From Tomocerus qinae (Eukaryota > Arthropoda > Collembola > Entomobryomorpha > Tomoceridae), in contig CM034549.1 in the NCBI GenBank assembly GCA_020055645.1, positions 20,481,930-20,545,929 on the forward strand: a DNA stretch of 64,000 nt, in the 5' to 3' direction. The notes under the pieces are model-generated. The model ran no database searches and was not told the DNA's origin. It saw only the letters and a program-made list of their open reading frames with translations. A program made the position numbers and the translations under genes. This document shows, piece by piece, positions 34,505 to 46,200 of this stretch; the first letter of the stretch is position 1, and each line of letters opens with the position of its first letter.

Positions 34505-34980
34505 TTTTAGCTCGCCTGAATAGGCAGCTTATAGAATCGCACAGTCCGTCCGTCCGTCCGTCCGTCCGTCCGTTTACACGATAACTTTTGAAGACATTGA
34601 TGGATTTCAACTAAACTTGGCAAAAACATTGCCTATGGACCTGTGACAAAGCCTATTGAAAATGAGCCACATTGGTCAATAGGTTGCTGAGATGCCGCGC
34701 GCTCACTTTGTCTTCAATTTGATAGTCAAAATGAAAATGTGGCATTAAATGGACATTAAAAGTTCAAATGTGCTTCCTATGGATTGTTAGCGGGATAGTA
34801 CAAAATATTAAATGCCGCTTCTAACAAATTTAAGATTTAATAATAAAGTAAATAAAACCCGAAAATACCTATTATAGGACGGAAATAAATCTATTTCGCA
34901 TTTATATGCAAATTGATTGTCAAATTTACATTTTTCGAATTGCTTTTCATTATGATAGTCAATATTAACCGATTGTGATT
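34505..34980 (+). repeat. Foldback arm B (left)
   Basis: Begins TTTTAGCTCGCCTGAATAGG, then seven TCCG units (34545-34572), then about 400 bp that read as the reverse complement of the right arm with roughly 80 percent identity by eye. The inner end grades into the 40-bp satellite. No coding capacity. Confidence 0.85.
34545..34572 (+). repeat. (TCCG)7 microsatellite
   Basis: Seven uninterrupted TCCG units at the outer part of arm B. The corresponding place in arm B' has the complementary GGAC-type units in degenerate form near 37290-37312. Confidence 0.95.
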
Positions 34981-35692
34981 TTCTTTTGATTTTGATACTC
35001 AATATTAATCAACTTTGATTTTTTGTTTATTTTGATACTCAATATTAGTCAATTTTGATTTTTTTAATTTTAATAGTCAATATCAATCCATTTTGATTTT
35101 CTGTTGATTTTCACAGTCAATATTAATCTATTTTGATTTTCTGTTGATTTTAATAGTCAATATTAAACTATTTTGATTTTATGTTGATTTTAATAGTCAA
35201 TATTAAACTATTTTGATTTTCTGTTGATTTTAATAGTCAATATTAAACTATTTTGATTTTATGTTGATTTTAATAGTCAATATTATTCTATTTTGATTTT
35301 ATGTTGATTTTAATAGTCAATATTATTCTATTTTGATTTTATGTTGATTTTAATAGTCAATATTATTCTATTTTGATTTTATGTTGATTTTAATAGTCAA
35401 TATTATTCTATTTTGATTTTATGTTGATTTTAATAGTCAATATTAATCTATTTTGATTTTCTGTTGATTTTAATAGTCAATATTAATCTATTTTGATTTT
35501 CTGTTGATTTTAATAGTCAATATTAATCTATTTTGATTTTCTGTTGATTTTAATAGTCAATATTAATCTATTTTGATTTTCTGTTGATTCTAATATTCAG
35601 TATTAATCTATTTTGATTTTCTGTTGATTTTATTAGTCAATATTAATCTATTTTGATTTTCTGTTGATTTTAATAGTTAATATTAATCTATT
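34950..35692 (+). repeat. 40-bp AT-rich satellite, forward block (about 17 copies)
   Basis: Period 40, with each unit containing TCTATTTTGATTTT and TGTTGATTTTAATAGTCAA. Units at the left edge are divergent and the central ones nearly identical, as expected for unequal exchange. The block ends at a small palindrome (ATTAATCTATTT and its complement) around 35675-35712 where direction begins to flip. Confidence 0.95.
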
Positions 35693-35973
35693 TAAATCAA
35701 AATAGATTAATTTTGAACTAATTTGAATAACAATTTACTAATCAAAATAAATGTATTTCTTTTATTGTTCCACCAAAAAATGTGTACACGGTCCCCTTTG
35801 ATCAGGCGAGCTTCTGTTACGGCTTGCCGTAGGTTTTTTTATCAAAAATTGACAAAGTTTTTCGCGCTGCGCGCAAACATTTTGCCCAGGGCCTCGCAAA
35901 TCCTTGAGCCGCCACTGGAGACAGCTACGATTAATACAATTATAACAAGGATTTTAGCTTTTAGCCTGTAATT

Positions 35974-36375
35974 GTATGTAATGTGATTTATTGTTATACC
36001 ATTCACGCCAGTAAGTACTTGCCCGCCCGTAATAATATAAGGATTGATATATTCAGTGCTCACTGTTTAAAGTATAATAAAACACTTTGTTGCTTTAAAT
36101 TATACTCTTCCGATACTCGGTTCTCTGTCACCCTGTCTACGAATATGATTTCAACGTAAAATGAGTTTCCGATAATGTAAAACTCTTATTTGCATTATCT
36201 TACCATAATTGCACAACTATTCACCATTGAGAGCATTGTTACATGAAATGTTACCCCTTGGGGTAGTAACTAGGGAGCATATAGAATTTGATTATGAATC
36301 TCTGCAATTTCATTGGCTAATCGAAAAAAATTTCGACCAATCAGAATCGTTTTTGAGTGTGGTCAGAATTTGAAA
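35974..36375 (-). repeat. Inverted-repeat arm A' (right)
   Basis: Reverse complement of 33341-33723. It differs mainly by an extra 18-bp block, AGTAAGTACTTGCCCGCC, near 36011, bordered by a repeated CGCC, which suggests a slippage or repair event in one arm. It ends GTCAGAATTTG, directly against another module M copy. Confidence 0.9.
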
Positions 36376-36609
36376 AACCTACAGCAAGCCGTAACAGAAG
36401 CTCGCCTGATTAAAGGTTACCGCGTACATTTTTTGGTAGACGAAAAGTACTCACCCTTTGTAACACAAAATCGAACGTACGGATTTTGATCAAACTTTCA
36501 AAATTTAGTCTTTATATATGTAGCTACGGCATATTGAAAATGCAGACATTGATGTTATAAGGATATATGAAAACTGACGTGATCTATAACTAATATAATT
36601 ATAACGCAA

Positions 36610-36890
36610 CCAAAGCGAAGCTATATCATTGGAAAAATCAACAGAAAATCAAAATTGGTTAATTTTTACTATGAAAATCAACAAAAATCAAAATTGATTA
36701 ATGTTGACTATAAAAATCGACATAAATTCAAAATTGATTAATGTTGACTATGAAAACCAACACAAAATACAAAAGTGATTAATGTTGACTATGAAAGGCA
36801 ACAGAAAATCAAAATTGATTCATTTTTACTATGAAAATCAACAAAAATTCAAAATTTATTAGCGTTGACTATGAAAATCTAAAGATAATC
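36610..36890 (-). repeat. 40-bp satellite, reversed block
   Basis: About seven diverged units of the same family in opposite orientation, recognisable by AAAATCAACAGAAAATCAAAA and GTTGACTATG. The block lies directly inside arm B', mirroring the forward block inside arm B. Confidence 0.9.
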
Positions 36891-37354
36891 AAAATCGGCC
36901 AATATTAATTATCAAAATCAATAGAAATTGGAAAAATGCAAGTTTGACTATAAAATTGAATATAAATGCGAAATAGATTTATTTCCGTCCGCAAATAGTT
37001 ATTTTTCAGTTTTATTTGTTTTATTATAAAATCTTAAATTTGGTAGAAGCGGTGTATAATATTCTATACTATCTCGCTAACAATTTATAGGAAACGCAAT
37101 AGAACTTTTTAATGTCCATTTAATGCCAAATTTTCATTTGACATCAAAATGAAGACAAAGTGAGCGCGCGGTATCTCAGCAACCAATTGACCGATTTACC
37201 CCCAATTCAATAGGGATCGTCAGTGGTCCATAGGCATTGTTTATGCCAAGATTGGTCAATATCCGTCATTGCTTTCGAAAGTTATCGTGGGGACGGACGG
37301 ACGTACGGACAGACTGGGCGGTTCTATAAGCCGCCTTATTCAGGCGAGCTAAAA
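36890..37354 (-). repeat. Foldback arm B' (right)
   Basis: Reverse complement of 34505-34980, ending TTATTCAGGCGAGCTAAAA. Shared internal marks include GAGCGCGCGGTATCTCAGC against the complementary segment in arm B, and ATAGATTTATTTCCGTCC. Together the two arms enclose 1.9 kb of satellite and arm A'. Confidence 0.85.
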
Positions 37355-37439
37355 GTATACGAAAGCTGTGAGTCAACAGTACACATTTTGGTAGACGAAA
37401 AGTACTCGCACGAAGCAGAAAACCGAGCGTAATCAACAT

Positions 37440-37660
37440 GCAGAAAATCAAAATTGATAATTGTTGACTGAAAATCAACAGAAAATCAAAATGGGTTAAC
37501 GTTGACTATTAAAATCAACTAAAAATCAAAATTGATTAATTTTGACTATGAAAATCAACAGAATATCAAAATTAATTATTGTTGACTATGAAAATCAACA
37601 GATATTCAGATTTGTTATGAGTTTCAAAATCTACAGAAAATTAAAATCGGTTACCAATAA
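37440..37660 (-). repeat. 40-bp satellite, second reversed block
   Basis: About five diverged units just outside arm B', same orientation as the block at 36610-36890. Confidence 0.85.
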
Positions 37661-37669
37661 CTATCAAAA

Positions 37670-37926
37670 TTAAAAGGAAATCGAAAAATGGAAATTTGAC
37701 TACAAATGAACGTAAATCCAAAATAGATTTATTTCCATCGTCTAATAGTTATTTCTGGTTTTATTTGCTTTATTATAAAATTTTAAATTTGGTAGAAGCG
37801 GAGTGAAATATTTTATACAATTTATAGGAAACGCAATTGAACTTTCTTAATGCCCATTTTCCACTTTGACTATCAAAATGAAGACAAAGTTCTATAAGCT
37901 GCCTTATTCTGGCAGCTTATAGAACT
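37670..37926 (-). repeat. Truncated second copy of arm B' ending in a hairpin
   Basis: Shares ATAGATTTATTTCC, AAATTTGGTAGAAGCGG and TTATAGGAAACGCAAT with arm B' but lacks part of the outer end. It finishes in a perfect hairpin with 16-bp arms (AGTTCTATAAGCTGCC, 37888-37903, and its complement, 37911-37926) and a 7-base loop. Confidence 0.85.
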
Positions 37927-37944
37927 ATCCAAAAGTTATAATTA

Positions 37945-38165
37945 CTCAGAATTATAATCTTTTGATTTTTAGAGTCAACATTAACCGATTTTGATTTCCT
38001 TTTAATTTTGATGGTTAGTATCATTCAATTTAGATTTTCTGTAGATTTTGATAGTCAAGAGTAATCTATTTTGATTTTCTGTAGATTTTAATAGTCAACA
38101 TCAATCTATTTTGATTTTCTGTTGATTTTAATAGTCAATATTAATCTATTTTGATTTTCTGTTAT
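37945..38165 (+). repeat. 40-bp satellite, second forward block
   Basis: About five units in forward orientation, running straight into the 20-bp satellite at about 38166. Confidence 0.85.
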
Positions 38166-38169
38166 TTCT

Positions 38170-39226
38170 GTTTCGAAAGAATTCGAATTCTTTCGAAACT
38201 ATTCGAATTCTTTCAAAACTTTTCGAATTCTTTCGAAACTATCCGAATTCTTTCAAAACTTTTCGAATTCTTTCAAAACTTTTCGAATTCTTTCGAAACT
38301 ATCCGAATTCTTTCAAAACTTTTCGAATTCTTTCGAAACTATCCGAATTCTTTCGAAACTATTCGAATTCTTTCGAAACTATTCGAATTCTTTCAAAACT
38401 TTTCGAATTCTTTCGAAACTATCCGAATTCTTTCGAAACTATTCGAATTCTTTCGAAACTATTCGAATTCTTTCAAAACTTTTCGAATTCTTTCGAAACT
38501 ATCCGAATTCTTTCGAAACTATTCGAATTCTTTCGAAACTATTCGAATTCTTTCGAAACTATTCGAATTCTTTCGAAACTATTCGAATTCTTTCGAAACT
38601 ATTCGAATTCTTTCGAAACTATTCGAATTCTTTCGAAACTATTCGAATTCTTTCGAAACTATTCGAATTCTTTCGAAACTATTCGAATTCTTTCGAAACT
38701 ATTCGAATTCTTTCGAAACTATTCGAATTCTTTCGAAACTATTCGAATTCTTTCGAAACTATTCGAATTCTTTCGAAACTATTCGAATTCTTTTCGAAAC
38801 TATTCGAATTCTTTCGAAACTATTCGAATTCTTTCGAAACTATTCGAATTCTTTCGAAACTATTCGAATTCTTTCGAAACTATTCGAATTCTTTCGAAAC
38901 TATTCGAATTCTTTCGAAACTATTCGAATTCTTTCGAAACTATTCGAATTCTTTCGAAACTATTCGAATTCTTTCGAAACTATTCGAATTCTTTCGAAAC
39001 TATTCGAATTCTTTCGAAACTATTCGAATTCTTTCGAAACTATTCGAATTCTTTCGAAACTATTCGAATTCTTTCGAAACTATTCGAATTCTTTCGAAAC
39101 TATTCGAATTCTTTCGAAACTATTCGAATTCTTTCGAAACTATTCGAATTCTTTCGAAACTATTCGAATTCTTTCGAAACTATTCGAATTCTTTCGAAAT
39201 TATTCGAATTCTTTCGATACTACTCG
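38170..39226 (+). repeat. 20-bp satellite, about 52 copies
   Basis: Tandem units of GAATTCTTTCGAAACTATTC. Each holds an EcoRI site (GAATTC), and the unit junctions create TTCGAA palindromes. Variants with TTTCAAAACTTTTC or ATCC cluster in the first 350 bp, while later units are almost identical. One unit near 38791 has a single extra T. The long open frame through it (FETIRILSKLFEFF repeats) is a by-product of a stop-free unit. Confidence 0.97.
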
Positions 39227-39270
39227 AATATTGATTTAGTATTATTCAAAGAAGATTTTTAATGCTGGCC

Positions 39271-39355
39271 TTATTCTGTACAGTGCCTTATTCTATACAG
39301 TGCCTTATTCTGTACAGTGACTTATTTTGGACAGTGCCTTATTCTGTACAGTGCC
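39271..39355 (+). repeat. 17-bp minisatellite, five copies
   Basis: Five units of TTATTCTGTACAGTGCC with one or two changes each, just beyond the 20-bp satellite. Confidence 0.9.
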
Positions 39356-42300
39356 CCTGCACTGTGATAATTGAAGAGATACTGCTCTTTATTCGTACGC
39401 TGACAATCCCCATCTGCAGTTTGTGGGCATTTGACATCGAATTACCTTGGTTGAGTTAGTAACTAATATACATACTGTTAGTGTTAACTTACAGGGGGTC
39501 AAAAATAGTTTGGACTTTTTCCTTTCATCAATTAATAAAAGTCCTATATGTTTAGATGTACACTGTATTGTCATGAACACTTATGACAACACAAAATGCC
39601 ATAAAAATGTAATCTTAACCATTTCTTAATATTCAAAAATGAATTCCTCCTGAACAAAAAAGAACCCATTTTTGAGATTTATAGAATAAATTCAGGTAAT
39701 GGTCATCTTCTTATCATAAAAATATGGACTTCCTAAGTTTATGAGCCATGACCGTTTTCATTAAAAAACTTTGACGAAAACAGTTTGAGTATGTAAATAG
39801 GTGTTAAAAGTACCAGTGGTTGCAATAGAATATCTGCCGAACGGAAAAAAACCCATTTTCAAAACTGATGAATGGCCTTCATCACTTATTAACCTATGGG
39901 TGTGCTGATTATGGAGGCTCTATTTCTATGAGCCATCGGTCAAATGTCCATTTGCAATATGGGTCCTTAAGCGGTTCTCTCCTTTCCTAGTCTTTCTCTA
40001 TTTAAATACAGCTTTTGTAATTGTTAGCGACTCACTGGTTGCTGTACTTACTCTACTTGTCACAAAAGACAGAATGAATTTCAAACGCTCTTTCATCCAG
40101 TTTTATGTAAATGTAACACAGTTTTCTCTAGCTATTCTTCTGTCAATGAAAGAGGTCCAGAGTACTTTTATCTGTACATTGTGTACATAACGAACAAGGA
40201 GCAGATATTTAATCACAATCGACTAAAGTTCTGAAATTCATCTCCCTTTTGATAAAAACATTATATTACTCATCAAGGGCACTATTATTAATGTCGAACA
40301 CATACCTAAATCAAGTATTAGATTTATTACCGTATTACGTTCTAATGGCTGCATTCATTCTTGCTTTAGCTGCTAATTAGATTTATAACAAAAAACGTGT
40401 TAAATTACGTAATACTTTTTAGTGAGTTTAAAACAGAAAGTAATTTAGGCAACAATCTATTTCTGGCTCTGTCATACTATAAAGAGAATGAACCTTCGCC
40501 TACACACTAATTGCATTGCAACAGTAGTATAAATCTTTTTGGTGCTAAGTACTATGTGGATAGTTGTGCAATTCTTTGACTTTCTCAATCGATTTCATTT
40601 ACTTCCAGACAGTTATGTACATTTGCCCCAAATTCAACGTCCACTCACAGCTGGACAAATAATCCGAGTGCATCTGGAAACCTCCAAGTACAATTCCGTG
40701 TATTTTGGAAAGCAATGGAACCTCTTGTCTACATTCATTATTCATTTCAATGTAACTTTTTTCTTCTAAGTGCAAAATTAGGTTCATCTTACTTGGTAGG
40801 TATACCATCATCATTAAAAAGTTCGGGCGCTGGTTATTTAAAGAGTTATACCGAGTCTTGAGTAAAGAAAGCAAAAATATATTACAAATTACAACCTGTC
40901 AATCCTTCAAATGCCCAGCTCCCAGTACAACAAAGATTCCTTTAAATCCCTCTTGCTTATACGTCATCATTAGTTTTGATTTTACTTTTTTGTATGTTTT
41001 AGATGTGTGTGTATATATAGCCAGAATGTTTTTCCTAGTGCAAACAAGTACAATATTATTATGATGTAACCAGAAACTGCAGATACTCAAATCTATCTTG
41101 CTGAAGTATAGCATAAGAGAATTCTAGGATTGTTCGGTTTTTTAATGTCATAGACTAAAAAGACTATATTGGGTTTGATTTTAGACAAGTATTGCTATTG
41201 TATTGTTATAATGTTGAGAATGCGAAGGATTTGCCTCAGAGACTACACGCAAATTCCTTTCCTGAACGGAACCGGGACATTTTTCTCAAAATTATAGCTT
41301 GGTCGATTTTTCCTAAACACAAGAGAGGAACCTTGGTTTGTGATGTACACTCATGCAATATGCATTAAAAAGCAGGAGATGGTATAACTAGTGTCATTCG
41401 CCGTATCGCCCAAACACAGGCTACATGTACCATGACGAATTTTCTCGAGCAAAGAGAGTACACAATTTGGAAGTTACTGCATAATGTAAAGTTCCATCCG
41501 TGACCTACCACGCATAGTATGTCTTAAAGCCTATTTAAAAAGACATAGCACCTTCTTAGCTTTCTTAAGACAACATGGATTGTTTTTTGTAAACAATAAC
41601 AACGTTCTTTACAGCATAACTAGTTCCTAGTACGCTAAATCGAAATTCAAAATTTAAATTCCGCAGATTTCTTGCTGAGCCTAAGCCCTTCATATCTCTG
41701 TGTACAACAACAAAAAATGATGTACATAGTTTTATGAATAAGGAAAGGATTGACTAGTCGTTTAGCTTATAAAAGTGTTTGAGTATTTACAGCATGCTTT
41801 ACAGTTTCTGGTAAAGTGCAACTTCTCCTTGGGCTTGGTTGCACACTTGGTTGAGCTGTATTTACAGTAAGAAAGAATTCCTTTTTGCAGTGAAGTTTAG
41901 GAGACTGCTATTGTAAATGTTGAAATTGAAATTCTAAACACGCTGTGCTATGTGAGTATCTCCAATCTTGCTAGACTAGAATTCTCTCTCTATGTCCATG
42001 TAAGAAAGCAAACAATTTCTTCCTGTCTTTCTCAAGTCTTCTCTCTCTCTCCCTTTATTCACAAAGCCATAAGCAACTCGCTTTAGTTTGACCTTACTTC
42101 ACATCTGTGTGAAAGTTGTGAACAAAATCTTTCCATGCTAAAGTACCAACTCGAGAAATGGTACTATTACACATTAATTGGAACAAATCAAGTATAGAAA
42201 ACCAAATACACAAAGCTATACTAAAATATAAAATTGCACATAGAACAAAATGAATGAGATTGCTCTGAATATTATGCTTTATGAAATTGTCAGTAGAATA

Positions 42301-43051
42301 CTAAGAAAAGAAAGCAGTAAAAAATTATTGCACATTCCACATGTCAGTAGAGGATACAATTTCACTCTCAAGAAACACTAAAGATTATTGTATACCATAT
42401 AAAAAGCAGTAACAGAGATATGCAATTTTAGCTACAGCAAATATTATGTAGAGAGTTGTATGTACATCGCATGAGTAAAACGGAACGATAAAGAAATACT
42501 ATACTAGTCAACATCAACAGAATTAGTTTTTGGGATCCAGATGAGTGGCTTCATCACTCTTTGACTCTGTGCACAGTTTGTCCGTCTGTATTACAGCTTT
42601 CTAAGTGCTATTTTGACCTTGATCTTCCCCATTTTTGCAATATGATACTCTTTCGGCATTCCTCTACCATTTTATACACAAATGACTCTAACAGTAAAAA
42701 TATGGATTACTACACTAAAACAATCTGTCCGCGTAGACTAACTTTATTACATTATTTAGGTATGTAATTGATTGCAAAAACTTTATATCTTCTGTAATTA
42801 TGTCCCTATCTGTTGGGACTGGGGTAATATATAAAAATAATTCATGGCAACTACGAAAACCTTCTATTGTTCTCTAAAGCAGATAACATCGCTATACACA
42901 TACCTTACAAATACTTTCATTTAGATAGTTTCCAGATACGTAATCGTTATATTATGCAATTTAAACTAAAGTCGTTAACTGAAAATCAATCCCAATTTCC
43001 CAATATATAAGTCTATGTGCGTCCGGAGGTGAAGTTAAGGCGAGCGAACCT
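39356..43051. other. Gene-poor region
   Basis: AT-rich sequence with short frames only. A 91-codon minus-strand frame at 40599-40874 and a plus-strand frame at 40539-40769 overlap each other; neither has recognisable domains. No RNA gene or clear mobile element seen. Confidence 0.5.
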
Positions 43052-43219
43052 TTATACTGAGTTTAATTGAATTTGGTCGGATGGAATATCAATCGGTATT
43101 CCGTACATCTCCGTATAACATTTGAATGCTTTTAAATGTTTAACCGAAATCTGAGTTCTATTTGAGCAAGACTCGTTATAATCGAAATGGTCTAGATAGA
43201 TACTCATTTTCATTACGGC
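43052..43219 (-). CDS. Small ORF or terminal exon, unrecognised
   Basis: A 53-codon ATG frame (43052-43213) lies just after an acceptor-like GCTTGTAG ending at 43220, with which the exon would add two codons. The product contains SIYLDHFDYNESCSNRT and KCYTEMYGIPIDIPSDQIQ, then stops at TAA. Residue use is mixed and protein-like, and the local GC content is higher than the flanks. I do not know the family. It may be the last exon of a minus-strand gene or a short independent ORF. Confidence 0.35.
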   Translation of the reverse strand, partial: AVMKMSIYLDHFDYNESCSNRTQISVKHLKAFKCYTEMYGIPIDIPSDQIQLNSV

Positions 43220-46200
43220 CTACAAGCATATCAATTCCAATTCCACAGAAAATGTAAGTCGTTTTTAGCATTTTTTCCTCAGAAGCTACGCGAACACAGA
43301 TAAATACGTCCGTACCTTTCCGAATTTATATTTCTACGAAGAGTAACGCAGGACTGATGCAAGAGAATGTGTAAATAATACATTATGTCGTAAGTCCAAG
43401 CTAGTAGAAAGTGATAAAGCTTCAACTTCTAGGTATCTCAGTAATTTTAAATTAGAATCCAGAAAGTAAAGCAGTCGAATGTAACTACTGCTATAGCTAT
43501 AACTCATAATAGTTGCCAAAAGTGTACAGAATTGGATTTATTTGCTAAACATTTCTTGACTAAACTCATTTCTAGATAACTTTTGCTTGCAGCATTGAGT
43601 CTCTGGAATTGAAATGAACTTTTACAGAACTGAGAACTGCTGGCGACAAAGTTTTTCTGTTTAATGAGTTGACATAGTCGAATGTTTCACCTGACCGATG
43701 TCAGTAAAACTACTTCGCCTTTATGATTGCTGACATGTTTCACCAATATTTAATAGAGATATTACAGCATGTGTATAATATACTCAATATATGTACTGTG
43801 AAAAGGACAGCGAACTATTATCCTTGAACCTAAGAAGAACTTCAAAAAATGCTAGCAGCTTGGCAATGAAAAAATATCTGAATTGTTAGCATACGAGTAA
43901 ATAATGTAAAAATACATTTGACATTCGATCACAAATTACAATAGGTGGTATTAATAACTATGCGGAAAATGGAAATGATTCTCCGGAAGGCCAGAGTGTA
44001 ACAGCCAATGAGACACACTTGAATAATTTTAGTTATATGACCGCGTAAAGTGCAAATAAATAGCTCAACTGTTATTTCGGAGTAGTCCCTCATAGGTTTT
44101 AATGGTTTCAGTATTTTGGTAGCTGATTTATTTGTGAGTTCCGCAGTCTCGGTAGAGAAGTTGCAGCTGTACAAACCGACAGTTTATTGCTGCTCTTTTT
44201 CAAACAAATTAAAGAAACAGAACTGGAACATGAAATGGTTCACACTTCTTGCACTTCTGGTAGTATAGAAAGATATTATAGAATGTCTGGAACAAAGATT
44301 GGGTCAGACACAAGATGTAAAATCTCTGTTGTCGCTAGTTAAACAGATATCACAGAACTAATGTTTCAAATCTTTTAAGTTTACTCTGAAAATGAGAAGT
44401 CAAAGTTCTTGTTAGTATGAGTTGGCTTTTGCAGTGGAAAACATACAGACAGATTTCAGTATAGTCATTGCAGACGGAATGCGACACATTGAATTGTTTT
44501 CATGCTAGAAGATTTAGAACCTGCATAACCTAGTTTGAGCGAGCATTATAATGTAGTATTATCATATATAATTATGTACTCGCACATATAGGTTTGCATT
44601 TATAGGTAGTAGATTGATATTTGACATGAGTCTGTATAGGAAATATTTACAAGAAGAGTTCCGTTCTAGATGAGTCATTTTCATCCAAGTATCATGGTAA
44701 TTATATGCAGAACACAGATAGTAGGAGTAAATCACGCTATAGACATCCATTCTTTACTGCTACCTCTGTCACATTCCATTTTGTTATCTACTTTTCATTG
44801 AACATCTCCATAGAGTTCTAGTGTAAGGATTAATAGACAGAGTCACTAATAATTCGCGTCAAATCGGATGACTACACAGTAGATAATGTTGAAGAGATTC
44901 ATTTATACATTCTACACAGTTCTCTCATTTCATGCTTCAATGCCTTTGGCTGTCGAGATGGCCAATTTCCCTCACTGCTCAAACTAAGTAGTACCTACAG
45001 ACGTGATAGACTATCTACATGCTTTACATCACAATTGTAGGAAATGTGGTCAGCCTTTTTCCCTCCAGCACATGAGCAATCTCATGCTACATAAACGAGC
45101 ATACTTCAATACGCACTAATTTAATTAAGCTATACTCTTGTATCCTTGACTGATTCTTTTACATATTCATACCCATTTTACATAAAGTAGTAGAAATCAA
45201 AGCAATTCTAAGTAATGAGTTTTGTATCACATACAGATACGACAGAAAACAAATAAGGTTCATTAAAATCGATAAATTAAATGGCACAAGTAACAAAAGC
45301 AGTTAGCAACAATTTATTAGGCATAGTGGCTTGGCTATTTATATTCCTATACTCTTCTCTATGTGCTTTGAGTTTGGAATCGTCGCTAATTACCCTTATA
45401 TAACATTGCCTTACAAACAAATAGTCAGATGTACGTAACGTGAAATGTAAACACAGAACGGAAAACATTACGTGAAGGTCTTTCAGGTATGTTAATTTAT
45501 TCCTGCTTTCAAGTTCAAGCTTTCTTTCTGCGTCACGCCATTATTAGGGTATTACTTACAAAGCACCGCTTACAATTATTGTCTTCTATAGAAATGACAA
45601 ATGTATGCAGAATAACAGTAGGATATTTGACCGCTTGTTCTTTGTCCTGTGCATACATTAAAAAGTCCTCCAAACACAAAGTGCATCGCAAATATTTAAT
45701 GTTTTCAGTTACCAGTAGCTTTTCAACCATAGGCTCATTTCATTTACGTACACTTACAGCCTACAGGCGTCAAGCATTCTATCTATGTACAAATGCATTC
45801 GACCTTTTTGCCTATCATGATTTGTATGGACATTTTAAGAACAAAAAATCAAATCTACTAGTAGATATACAGTATGGAATCTTTGGGGGCTATTCCAAGG
45901 TATTTTTAGCAAAAATACACATTAAACATCTTTACCTTGAACATTTTTATGTTCCTTTGCGGACTTAAAATCTCTTGCTGTAATTAACAATGTTTCAGAC
46001 ATAACCATGAAGATTTATCCATTAGAATAGGCCGATATGGAACTTACTTCAGGAAAAATGGAAAATCAAAATCTGTACGCTAAATATATCGGTACTATTA
46101 TATTTTCATGCTACAAATCAATACTTGGTGGTAGAACCTTCAGAATTCGTTGATTTTATGTTTACTTGGTATTAATGAAAGACAGGCTGGAAGAAAAAAT

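Larger units (their letters stand above)
33846..35917. mobile_element. Possible hAT-like termini
   Basis: CAGAGGCGG at 33846 and CCGCCACTG ending at 35917 resemble the CAGTGGCGG-type ends of some hAT elements, and both are followed inward by GCCCAGGGCCTCGC. The flanking octamers TTGACAAC and GAGACAGC match only partly, and the inner motif is in direct rather than inverted orientation. No transposase is present. A broken or chimeric non-autonomous element is possible. Confidence 0.3.
33261..39355. repeat. Nested foldback and satellite repeat complex
   Basis: Six kilobases with almost no unique sequence. In order: module M (33261-33340), inverted-repeat arm A, a hAT-like end, arm B, 40-bp satellite, module M inverted (35782-35838), a second hAT-like end, arm A', module M (36370-36450), 40-bp satellite reversed, arm B', 40-bp satellite reversed again, a truncated B' copy, 40-bp satellite forward, 20-bp satellite, 17-bp minisatellite. 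Module M contains AAGCCGTAACAGAAGCTCGCC. The structure indicates repeated insertion and inversion of elements sharing an AGCTCGCCTGA end. Confidence 0.85.

Noticed and set aside
38170..39226. Regular short repeats resembling a CRISPR array
   Set aside because: Units are directly adjacent with no unique spacers, and the DNA is from an animal genome.
38151..39239. 362-codon open frame with FETIRILSKLFEFF repeats
   Set aside because: It is a translation of the 20-bp satellite, whose unit lacks stops in this frame. There is no unique sequence, splice context or start region.
40539..40874. Opposed 76- and 91-codon frames
   Set aside because: Each is the shadow of the other and neither has a domain or splice boundaries strong enough to choose.
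45489..45968. 159-codon plus-strand frame
   Set aside because: About one stop-free run of this length is expected by chance in 64 kb of this composition. It has no domain, no splice pattern and an odd mixture of hydrophobic and basic residues.
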